A DNA stretch of 64,000 bases from Macrothele yani. Lineage: Eukaryota > Arthropoda > Arachnida > Araneae > Macrothelidae. The first letter of the stretch is position 1, and every line of letters begins with the position of its first letter. Below the pieces are notes generated by a model. It saw only the letters and a program-made list of their open reading frames with translations, had not been told where the DNA came from and searched no databases. The stretch covers positions 82,712,194 through 82,776,193 of the forward strand of contig CM077002.1 of NCBI GenBank assembly GCA_039090855.1, in the 5' to 3' direction. This document shows positions 55,440 to 64,000 of this stretch, piece by piece. Both the position numbers and the translations under genes were made by a program.

Positions 55440-56480
55440 GAGAGAGAGTCAGAAGTCATCCCATTTGCATCTAAAAAGTTTAATGATGCAAAAAAGCTAT
55501 ACATATTCACCTTATTCTGCAAAAGTACCAGCTATTGTTTTCTATAGTCCTTTGCCAATGTTCCACCGGAGCCACCATCCCATAGCTGAACCACTCGGTA
55601 GATTTCGAGGACAAAAATTCTTATGTAAGATTCCACGTCCATCACTGAAATGGATGTGGAATTTATGCATTATCCACTTGCAGCAATGCATGCTTTCTAT
55701 TGATGAGCACTGTGTAGGGTTGGTATAGAGCATCATGGATCCACTGCAGTTGTTTGCATAAAGGTTCCCATCCACAACCTGACCATCTGGCACAAGTTCC
55801 CAGTGCACAGGACCCTCATAATTCCACCAAATGCACAGCATGACTTTCCTCTCAAACTGCCCTCTTTGCACCACTGGCATTATTACTTCCTGGCATGGTT
55901 CCCAGTGATAGGATAACATAGGAATATCAACTTTTCATCACCTGTGATGGCACAACACCAAAACCTATCATCCTGTGGATTTCAGAGCTCTTTGCAACCA
56001 AGAGTGACATGTTTCCTGCCTGCTGGGGTGTCAATTCATGGGGAACCATTTGATAATGCCTGAAGGAGAAACCAGGCTAGTTCAGGAGACAAACGATGGT
56101 GGATTGGGATGATACCTCCTCAGCTGCCAATTGTCATTTCCTGGGACCAGAGTTTGATGTCACGGCTTCGACCAGGATGTCAATGTTGGGGGTCATTGGA
56201 TGTCCTGAGCTTGGCTTGCCTTTGAGACTGGTGTCCCCACCATTGAAACACCAGAGCCATTTTTGTGCAGTGCTGCTGTCCACTGTTCCCCTCAACTGCA
56301 CAAATTTCTCTTGCTCATGCTGCCGCATTTAACCCCTTTTCTCCAATAATAGTGCAGGAACACCCAAACAACATGTTTATAGACATCTATCCTCAGCTCA
56401 CCTGATGTGGCTCCGTACCATTGCACATCATCGCAGTACACAATTGATTCCAGCGCACATTTTGAACAGAAATGTAGGCC
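55440..56480 (-). pseudogene. mariner transposase relic (minus strand)
   Basis: Minus strand: N-terminal helix-turn-helix linker STAQKWLWCFNGGDTSLKGK, PSSGHPMT, then ILVEAVTSNS (about 56140-56290), ITGDEKLI with the first catalytic Asp (about 55935-55960), and ERKVMLCIWWNYEGPVHWEL, VPDGQVVDGNLYANN (about 55750-55850). These blocks are in the order of mariner transposases. The second and third aspartates are in regions disrupted by frame changes. It is distinct from the + strand relic at 37440-38396. Confidence 0.75.
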
Positions 56481-56600
56481 CAACTTTATGTGTAGCTCAA
56501 AACGGGAAGAACTTTCGATTCACCGTGGTGTGTGGGCTTAGAAGATATAATGTCATTTCATTAAGGGAAACTGCAAATATTGTGTTTGAACTATCATCTA

Positions 56601-56602
<2 letters not shown>

Positions 56603-56638
<36 letters not shown>
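56603..56638. repeat. Poly-A tract
   Basis: A run of about 36 A residues, 200 bp upstream of the I-clade LINE. It could be the tail of an unrecognised retroposon ending here, but no body or target duplication was identified. Confidence 0.8.
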
Positions 56639-56640
<2 letters not shown>

Positions 56641-56868
56641 ACCTTGTTACTATGACCCTCTTGTGTTCTAGTGAATTTCTTCTTTCTTTAAGAAATTATG
56701 TTAAACATGGTGATATTTCATATAAATTTAAAATAAAAATACTATGTGGGTATCTGTGTTTCAACAATGTTACAATTTTATGTTGGCATCTTTACCAGTT
56801 TTGATAGGAAACTGAGTATAGTACATTGCAATGCCCCGCACGGGGATAACTGGTTTTCCAGTTATTTG

Positions 56869-57003
56869 GGGAGCGGCGCCCCCACGGCCCGAGCTGACCT
56901 TGTGACGGATCCATTTATTTATTTCGTCTTGAACGATTATGTAACCGAAGGGACAGCTGTTCATCCAGCTGATGGGGGATGGCGTCCCCACGGCCCGAGC
57001 CAA
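56869..57003. repeat. Direct repeat in LINE 5' UTR
   Basis: 'gcgcccccacggcccgagct' (56875) recurs as 'gcgtccccacggcccgagcc' (56978), about 103 bp apart. Repeated 5' UTR units are common in promoters of LINEs, but function is not shown here. Confidence 0.65.
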
Positions 57004-57630
57004 CATGAACTATATGTGATGAATTTCACATTTTTTATGTTTTTTCACTATACATGAACCCGCCTCAGTTGTAGGTTGCTGAGGTTGTGATTATGCGCCA
57101 GCTCCGGATTTTAGTTTCTCGTTTTCTTTCTTGTCTTCTCCATTTCATGTTCCGTTCTTTGTTTTTCCGAGCTGGTTAGCTAGACCTGCCTGCACGTTTG
57201 CCGTGTGCGGTGACCCGTAAGGTGGAAAAGGGGATGCTGGAGGCTGAGGTTTCTGGAGGCCTGGGTGTTGTTGTCGCCAGTTGCCAACACTCCTCTTTGC
57301 CCCCTGCTTCACCCTAAACGGGCGGCTGGGAACTAACCCACTCCTAGTCAATGAGGTCTGTGGCCGAGTGGAGCCCAGACCTCTAACGGCTTGTCGTCTC
57401 GTACGGCAGGGTGAGTCTGGGGATAGGGTGGGCATGCCAAAGGGGTGTTCCCTAGGCATGGGAAAGTCTGGGTGCTCGCCGAGCGCATGTCTGCCCTATC
57501 AACTTGCTATATCCGCTTGCTATCCCTAGAGTCGTGTCCTGCGTCCACTTGGGCTTGCGGACCTCCGGCTCTCCCTCGTTGGGCTCGATTGTGGGTGGGG
57601 AAGTCGGCGGACGAATTATTAAATTTTTTC

Positions 57631-58866
57631 ATGGATGAAAATAAAATTTCCCCAGAACCAAAAAGCAAAAGAGGTATGGAGGAAGGGTCATCCCCTTCTG
57701 CAAAAAAACATGTCCCTGATTGTTCAAATGCTCGATTCTTTTTTGTGCACTCATTGGACCCTTCAAAGCCTTTGAGTGCCAAAAGTCCGTTTTGGATAAA
57801 TAAAGCTCTTAAATCCATTGCAAGCTCTCCTAAGAGCGTAAAGAAGCTCCAATCTGGAGATCTTCTGGTAGAAATGTCCACTGTGGCCTACAGCTCTACA
57901 CTTCTTAACACCACCACGCTGCTTGAGACTCCGGTAAAAATAACACCTCATGGATACCTAAATTCATCTCGAGGTGTTGTCTCCTCTCAGGACCTCGTTG
58001 AGTGTGCTGAGGAAGAATTACTTGAAGAACTGAGGAGTCAACACGTTACGGGTGTGCGGCGTATTCTATTCAGGCGGAATGGGCAGTCCGTCCCATCCCG
58101 GAACATCATTTTAACTTTTGATAGCCCTTCCCTGCCTACATCCATCAAGGCAGGGTATCTCCACCTCGAGGTACGCCCGTACATCCCTAACCCTCTGAGA
58201 TGTTTTAGGTGCCAGTCTTATGGCCATTCTCAGCAGTCGTGTAGGAGCAATCCCCGGTGTGCACGCTGTGGTGCCACAGAACATCTTTTGCAGGAATGTG
58301 TGGCCGAGGCTGAGTTTTGTGTGAACTGCAAGGGTTCACACGCGGCATCAGCCAAAGATTGTCCCAAGTGGAAGGAGGAGAAGGAAATCCAAAGGATCAA
58401 AACGGTGGAAAATATTTCCTATCCTGAGGCCAGAAGAAAAGTGGTCCCTGTTACATCTGATCGGCGATCATACGCTTCAGTGGTGGTTGCCAAATCTACG
58501 GTTGCCACTCAGACCGACATTGAGATCCCCCTTAAATGTCCATTCAATGTTAACGACATCATCGCAGCCGGACTGGAGGCACTCCAGTCTCGAGCTAGGG
58601 GTCTGAAAGCGCCACCCACCACTTCGCCGAAGAAGACTCATCCCACCACCAACAAGGGAAGTCAGGCCACTTCTTCTAACAAAAAGACCAAAGCCCAGGA
58701 TAAGAAAAGCATTTCTTCTCCTCCAAAATCTCAGGAAACGACTCCACGTCGTGCGCCTCCTGGTAAGACACTTGGGACAAAACATGCTCCCATCTTAGCC
58801 CCTGGTCACACGTCTCCAGATCTGGGGGAACCCCCAGCAGAGGCGATGGAGCCGGACTTCGTTTGA
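57631..58866 (+). CDS. LINE ORF1, RNA-binding gag-like protein
   Basis: The ATG at 57631 (MDENKISPEPKSKRGMEEGS) is preferred over the upstream in-frame ATG at 57445, because the residues before it are low quality and not conserved in style. It gives about 411 residues. A central RRM-like region (residues about 110-190) is followed by three zinc knuckles: CFRCQSYGHSQQSC (CX2CX4HX4C), CARCGATEHLLQEC (CX2CX4HX4C) and CVNCKGSHAASAKDC (CX2CX3HX6C). The C-terminus is a basic, Pro/Ser/Lys-rich tail. It would coat LINE RNA in the RNP. The frame is intact and ends 23 bp before the ORF2 ATG. Confidence 0.85.
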   Translation: MDENKISPEPKSKRGMEEGSSPSAKKHVPDCSNARFFFVHSLDPSKPLSAKSPFWINKALKSIASSPKSVKKLQSGDLLVEMSTVAYSSTLLNTTTLLETPVKITPHGYLNSSRGVVSSQDLVECAEEELLEELRSQHVTGVRRILFRRNGQSVPSRNIILTFDSPSLPTSIKAGYLHLEVRPYIPNPLRCFRCQSYGHSQQSCRSNPRCARCGATEHLLQECVAEAEFCVNCKGSHAASAKDCPKWKEEKEIQRIKTVENISYPEARRKVVPVTSDRRSYASVVVAKSTVATQTDIEIPLKCPFNVNDIIAAGLEALQSRARGLKAPPTTSPKKTHPTTNKGSQATSSNKKTKAQDKKSISSPPKSQETTPRRAPPGKTLGTKHAPILAPGHTSPDLGEPPAEAMEPDFV

Positions 58867-58889
58867 TCATTTTCATTTCACTTATAACC

Positions 58890-61800
58890 ATGGCTTCAAT
58901 CATTCAGTGGAACTGTCGAGGTTTTCGGACGAACTTTGATGAAGTGAAACATCTGCTTTCATTTTACTCTCTGGTGTGCCTTTGTCTACAGGAGACGAAG
59001 CTTAAACCATCGGACCTGCTTTCAGTTCGAGGCTACAGTGCATTTCGGACAGATAACTCGTCTGGAAATATAGCCTGTGGGGGAGTCGCTGTTCTCGTCC
59101 CTCACAGGGTTCCGGTATCTTCCGTCGCGGTTTCCACAACTGTGCAGGCCGTGGCGGTTCGTATTTCTATGCCTGTACCTCTTACTGTCTGCAGTATCTA
59201 TCTGCCGCCGGACGAGAACGTGAGCGTCTCGGTACTGGAGAGATTAGTTGATCAGCTGCCTTCACCCTTTCTTCTACTGGGTGACTTCAATGCCCATCAT
59301 CATTTGTGGGGTAGTGTCAGCATCAGCACGAGAGGTCGTCGCATAGAGTCTCTTCTGTCCTCGGCCTCTTTGTGCCTTTTTAACACCGGTGCTGACACGT
59401 ACTTCCATGAACCGACACGATCCTTCAGTGCGATCGATTTGACCTTGGGATCACCATCAATTATTGCTGACTGGTCGTGGGCGGTGTGTAACGACCTCCA
59501 CGGGAGCGACCACTTTCCCATTGTCCTCTCTCATCATGCGAACATGCCATCTTCTGCCTCCCGCCCCCTCGCTGGAGGATGGAGCGTGCGAGATGGGAGG
59601 TCTTTACACCGTCAGCTTTGATATTTTCTGCAATGGTGACCCAAGAGTCAATCGACGCAGCGGTTCTTGAGGTCACAAATAGTATTCTTCAGGCAGCTGA
59701 TCTTTCTATCCCAAAAACATCTACGACACTCTCCAGAAGTCCGAAGCCTTGGTGGACCCCTGAATGCGCAGCGGCTAGGAGAGCTCAACATAAGGCCTGG
59801 TCTACGTTTCGGCGTTATCCAACCGATGCTAATCTCGTTACATTCAAACGAGCAAAATCCTATGCTCGGTTGGTGCGTCGACGTAGCAAGAGGGAGTCTT
59901 GGATCCAGTATGTTTCATCTCTCACTTCACGTGCCAGTTCGAAAAGTGTGTGGGACAAGATTCGTAGGATCCGGGGTAACTACAGCTCTCACCAGATCTC
60001 CATTCTCGAGAGTAACGGCTGCACATATGCTGGAGTCGGGGAGATTGCTGATTGTTTGGGGGAGGCGTTTGCCTCCGTGTCGAGTGACCTGGCGTATCCT
60101 TCCTCCTTTCTGAGGATTAAATCCACTGCGGAACGCCAGAGAATCTCCTTTGCGCCTTTTCTCGACACTGGATATAACTCCCCTTCAGCATGGTTGAACT
60201 CAGGGTGGCTCTGCATCGGTCCGGCGCTACATCGGTCGGTCCCGATGGCATCCATTATGACATGCTCCGTCATCTCTCGCAGTCGTCTCTCGAGAATCTC
60301 TTAATCTTGTATAATCGTATTTGGTCGGAGCACAGTTTCCCGGAATCTTGGCGAAACGCTTTTGTTCTGCCTTTTCCCAAACCTGGCAAGGATCCCAAGT
60401 CTCCCTCTAGTTATCGTCCAATTGCTCTCACTAGCTGTCTGTGTAAAGTTCTTGAACGCATGGTTAATTCCCGGTTAATTCATTTTTTAGAATATCATCA
60501 AGTACTTTCACCATCACAAAGCGGCTTTCGCCGTCATCGTTCACCTCACGATCATCTCCTGCACCTTGAGACATCTGTGCGCGAGGCGTTCGTGCGTAGG
60601 CAGCACCTGGTTTCTGTATTTTTTGATATTGAAAAAGCTTATGATCGAGCTTGGCGGCACGGTATTATCCGTGACCTCCACGCATGCGGATTGCGAGGAA
60701 ATCTTCCGACATTTATTTTAAATTTTCTTCGCAATCGGGTGTTCCAGGTGCGCCTGGGTACGACGCTATCTGCAACATTCCATCAAGAACAAGGTGTTCC
60801 TCAAGGTTGCATTTTATCTGTCACATTGTTCATCCTTCGCATTAATTGTCTCCTCACAAATCTTCCTCCTGCGGTTTCGGCTACAGTTTATGTTGATGAT
60901 TTACACATTTTCTGCTCGTCATCCAGCATGAATTTTATTGAAAGGCAGTTGCAGTCTGCGATTAACCAGATTTTTAAAGCGGCGAATAGCAATGGTTTCG
61001 TTCTTTCTCCCGACAAGACAGCGTGTGTCCATTTCTGCCGGAGGCGCGGCATCCATCCTGACCCAGAGCTGTTTTTAGACCGTGCAGCCATACCAGTTTT
61101 GCCGGAGACCAAGTTCCTTGGACTGACCGTCGACCGTGCGCTTACATTCCGTGCGCACGTTCGGCGGCTCAAGATTTCCTGTCTGCGGGCTCTATCTATT
61201 CTTAAGATCCTTTCAAGAGTCTCCTGGGGCGCAGACAGGGTGTCGTTGCTTCGCATTTATCATTCTTTAATCCGGTCGAAACTGGATTATGGTTGTATCG
61301 TGTATGGCTCTGCTCGTCGTTCCGTTCTCCGGCCTTTGGACACTATTCACCATCAAGCACTGCGTCTTTGTTCGGGAGCATTTCGAACATCTCCGATTCC
61401 CAGCCTTTACGCTGACGCGAACGAACCATCGCTTGAATTACGCCGTCTGCAACTGTCTATTCAATTCTACCTGAAACTTAGATCTCTTCCAGGCCATCCT
61501 TTATACGATGCAGTTTTTCATCCTCAGCATGCTCGTTTATTCGGGAACCGGCCCTCGTGCATTTCAACCTTCGGTCTCCGTATGGCGGCCGTAGCCCGTG
61601 ATGTAGGGCTCGACTTTTTTTTTTTTTTTTTTTTTTTTTTTGAATGAGGTTTAACGACCACCGTGAGCAACTCAATGGGCTATAAGCAGTCGCCCGTCCC
61701 TAATTTAGGGTCACTGGTTCCAGGGAAGGGAGAGAGCCAGTGCCGTAAGACAAACACAACATCCATGCCTGACCGGGATTCGAACCCGGACCCCTTACGG

Positions 61801-62846
61801 ACGAATGATCAGAGACCAACGCCTTAGACCACTGCGCCACCGGGGCGGCAGGGCTCGACTTGTCACTTGTTGGAGAGACCAGGGGCTTTGGGGATCCGCC
61901 ATGGCACCCACTTGGTGTCATGGTTGATACCACCTTTACATCTTTCGATAAATCCTCAACCCCTGCGTCAGTGTACCAGCAGCTCTTCGCTGAGCACCGT
62001 GACCTAAATTCTGATTATACTCCTATTTTTACTGATGGCTCCAAGATGCATGGAGTCGTTGGATCCGCGGCTGTCTGTGTAGATGACGTTTCAGTGGCGC
62101 GGATCCCAGCTGAGGCCACGGTGTTTTCAGCGGAGATGCATGCTGTGTATCTCGCTCTTCTCCATGTTCGGTCGAGTTCTCATCATCGTGCTATGGTCTA
62201 TACGGATTCCTTGAGTGTCTTGCAGTCACTGTCATCGTTGGACTGCTTTGACCACCCCTTTCTTCTTTCCGTACGAAGGCTTCTTCGTTCCTTGCTCGAG
62301 GCCGGTGTCCAGATACAATTTTGTTGGATCCCCGGGCATGTTGGAATCTCGGGTAACGAGTGTGCTGATGCGGCTGCTAGATCTGCTTCTTCTTTGGTCG
62401 TCACACCCTTGCCACTGTTTCACCGGGATTTCCGCTTTCTATTACGCGACCATATTAAGCGAACGTGGCAAGGTCTGTGGGACCAACAGGTGGAGAATAA
62501 ACTGCATCGTATTAAACCTAATCTTGAAGTCTGGAAATCCTCATATCGTCGGAACCGTAGGGAGGAAGTGGTGCTTGCGCGTCTTCGCATTGGGCATTGT
62601 CGTTTCACTCACCGCTTTTTGCTGTGTGGCGACACTGCGCCGCTGTGTGAGACGTGCAACTGCCGACTCACTGTCACTCATCTTCTGTGTACCTGTGTTC
62701 GTTTTCGTGATGTACGTTTTCATTTCTTTCATTCTCATTTGTTGACCGAGGACGCCGCTACACTGCAGCGGCTCCTCAATGACCACTGTGACTCTGTTGC
62801 CGTGTTTTCATTTTTTAAAGAAATTGACTATTTTAAACGTGTCTAG
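58890..62846 (+). pseudogene. LINE ORF2: endonuclease, RT, RNase H
   Basis: The ATG at 58890 starts MASIIQWNCRGFRTN. Endonuclease: CLQETKL, LLGDFNAHHHLWGS and GSDHFPIVL (58890-59560). Frameshift near 59580. The linker ends near 60185 with a second frameshift. RT: VGPDGIHYDML, SYRPIALTSCLCKVLERMVN, FFDIEKAYDRAWRHGI, GVPQGCILSVTLF and VYVDDLHIF (about 60240-60915), active-site aspartates intact. The SINE then splits the frame at 61617. RNase H: FTDGSKMHG, EMHAVYLALL, VYTDSLSVLQ, WIPGHVGISGNECADAAA (62025-62385), all catalytic acids present. A CX2CX7HX4C end (CETCNCRLTVTHLLCTC) follows. Removing the SINE and one duplication copy restores the frame there. Confidence 0.9.
61617..61849 (-). mobile_element. 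tRNA-derived SINE, complete, 12-bp target duplication
   Basis: AGGGCTCGACTT flanks it at 61605-61616 and 61850-61861. Minus-strand order: tRNA-like head with A box TGGCGCAGTGG (61839-61829) and B box GGTTCGAATCC (61786-61776), a body ending 'gagttgctcacggtggtcgt taaacc' in two parts, then an A tail of about 23. The 233-bp body looks intact. The A tail differs from the (AACC)n tail of its host LINE, so another LINE mobilised it. Confidence 0.92.
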
Positions 62847-62849
62847 ATT

Positions 62850-63040
62850 TTAGCCTTATCATCATCCTCATTTTTCAGTTTTAATGAATCAGCTAGATTT
62901 TAATCATTGTATCATGTTTTTAATACTGTTTGTTCCATTTTCTTTTTTAGCCCTTCCATCGTTCTCATTTTTCAGCTTTACATGATCAGTCAGATTTTAA
63001 GCTTTTTACCACATTTTTAATACTATTTGTTTGTCTTGTT
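62850..63040. repeat. About 95-bp direct repeat in LINE 3' UTR
   Basis: 'tcctcatttttcagttttaa' ... 'cagctagattttaa' ... 'gtttttaatactgtttgtt' recurs as 'ttctcatttttcagctttac' ... 'cagtcagattttaa' ... 'atttttaatactatttgtt'. Confidence 0.75.
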
Positions 63041-63085
63041 TCTGGCGCTCTTTGGCCAACCATGGCCCTTGCGCCATAAAAATCA

Positions 63086-63101
63086 ACCAACCAACCAACC
63101 A
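63086..63101. repeat. (AACC)n tail of the LINE
   Basis: Four to five 'aacc' units follow the terminal 'ttgcgccataaaaatc' and precede the target duplication. Confidence 0.9.
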
Positions 63102-63181
63102 ACATTGCAATGCCAAGTAATAATTTAGAGAAAAAATATGCTACCGTTAGTCAGTGCATCAGATGGAATTAGTCTGTGCTT

Positions 63182-63254
63182 CGTGACTGCTCATAGCCCG
63201 TAGAGTTGCTCATGGTGGTTGTTAAACCCCCAATCAAGAAAAAAAGATGAAAAA
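63182..63254 (+). mobile_element. 5'-truncated SINE copy, 11-bp target duplication
   Basis: AGTCTGTGCTT flanks it at 63171-63181 and 63255-63265. The 73-bp body 'ctcatagcccgtagagttgc' / 'tcatggtggttgttaaaccc' is the 3' end of the SINE at 61617-61849, followed by an A-rich tail. The promoter head is absent, so it is a dead-on-arrival copy of the same family. Confidence 0.88.
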
Positions 63255-63265
63255 AGTCTGTGCTT

Positions 63266-64000
63266 TAGTCATTTCCATTGCAATTCACTGATGTCATTAA
63301 GGTTAAAAGTAACGTAAACAGATTGGAATTTATTTTAAGTTAATTTGTTCTTGACCTTATTCACAGTTTATCTGGCATTTGTTAACAGTATGTTGTTTTT
63401 TCCCAGGGTGAATATTATTTGAAACTCATCTAGACTCTGCATTTTGTAATTATGTAACATCATGTGTTTTTGTTGATTGAGCAAATTTAAGACTACCAAT
63501 TTTCTTCTAGGATATTAGAAAATGCTGACAAAATTTATCAAAATAACAAATTGATACATATTTTTTTAGTTTGGAAACCTTTCATTTCCCCAAGGGTAAC
63601 ATTGTTTTGGGATGGGAAGGAGTGGGTTTGTAAGACTCCATGAATACTAAAGTGAGAGAAGCTGCTCATTCCTAATTTTGCAGTTTCTGGTACTAGGGAA
63701 AGAAGAGAACACTTGTGCTTGGCAATTAACCTGATCTCAAATAACAAAGGTCATTAAAGGTTTATGAGTGAAACTTGTCCTTATTTTGAATGGTTACCTT
63801 ATTGCTCGTTGATCTTCTATAAATATCTGAAGTTAAATAAATGCTGAGTGTGGTAGACATATGAATGTGCCTTGAATGCTATGAAACTTCTGGCTTGTGT
63901 ACCATACTATTTCATAGTGTGTGTCTGTCTCCTAAGGACAACATATCTACTGTTGGATGAGTGTGTTAAGCAGTGAATTCAAGATAGAATTAGTGGTCCA
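63266..64000. other. No gene recognised
   Basis: AT-rich flank with no repeats or coding similarity that I can support. Confidence 0.45.

Larger units (their letters stand above)
56836..63101 (+). mobile_element. Near full-length I-clade LINE with 13-bp target duplication
   Basis: ACATTGCAATGCC at 56823-56835 recurs at 63102-63114. Between them are a GC-rich 5' UTR, ORF1 with three zinc knuckles, ORF2 (endonuclease, RT, RNase H and CCHC), and a 3' UTR ending in an AACC microsatellite (63086-63101) in place of poly(A). The presence of RNase H and the tail style suggest the I group. After subtracting the internal SINE the element is about 6.0 kb, a usual full length. Inactivating changes: two frameshifts and one SINE in ORF2. 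Confidence 0.9.

Noticed and set aside
61776..61839. A functional tRNA gene
   Set aside because: The A and B boxes belong to a SINE: the tRNA-like head is followed by a SINE body, an A tail and a target duplication.

Overview
The window is eukaryotic nuclear DNA from an animal with a large, transposon-rich, AT-rich genome and long introns. The mobile-element families (Penelope-like elements, RTE-clade and I-clade LINEs, a spider-like Ty3/gypsy gag, mariner, Tc1, piggyBac, hAT and a tRNA-derived SINE) suggest an arthropod, probably a chelicerate. That placement is inference from family resemblance only.

One host gene is supported, on the + strand. It consists of the last four coding exons of a coiled-coil protein that I identify from memory of the family as a CEP95 (CCDC45) orthologue: 18391-18543, 31779-31912, 38713-38797 and 51349-51513 (stop TGA). 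The phases are consistent at every junction and the introns are about 13.2, 6.8 and 12.6 kb. The 85-bp third exon has no ATG-initiated reading frame and was found by splice sites, phase and family similarity. Upstream exons were not recognised. Nearly everything else is mobile or repetitive DNA.

Layout. 1-4740: interspersed and tandem repeats, including a two-copy higher-order repeat at 1440-2660. 4740-16440: a minus-strand RTE-type LINE split by a nested stack. A 13-bp-TIR element (5952-14445) holds a hAT-like element (6793-13732, 8-bp target duplication). That holds a Tc1 element (8526-13169, TA duplication). That in turn holds a Penelope-like element, PLE (9976-12750, 13-bp duplication). 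18.5-31.8 kb: intron with a decayed LINE, a foldback element and two PLEs, themselves carrying long palindromes. 32-38.7 kb: tandem repeats, a Tc1 relic with a hAT-like insertion, and a mariner relic. 39-51 kb: gypsy gag-protease remnant, a PLE with an internal tandem duplication, hAT-like elements and a dead piggyBac. 51.5-56.5 kb: 3' flank of the host gene and a mariner relic. 56836-63101: an almost full-length I-clade LINE with a 13-bp target duplication. Its ORF2 carries two frameshifts and a complete tRNA-SINE (12-bp duplication). A 73-bp truncated copy of the same SINE lies just outside (11-bp duplication).

The most interesting signal is that each of the five PLE units, plus a non-coding PLE-like hairpin, carries a hammerhead-ribozyme-like motif (CUGAUGA / stem II / GAAA) on its own sense strand. 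The copies differ in primary sequence but keep the fold to varying degrees; two are near-canonical and two are weak. Two insertions share the same architecture: a long palindrome with the 3' ends outward, a 38-nt unpaired tail, and a 12-13-bp target duplication. One of them sits in the RT active-site motif of another PLE.
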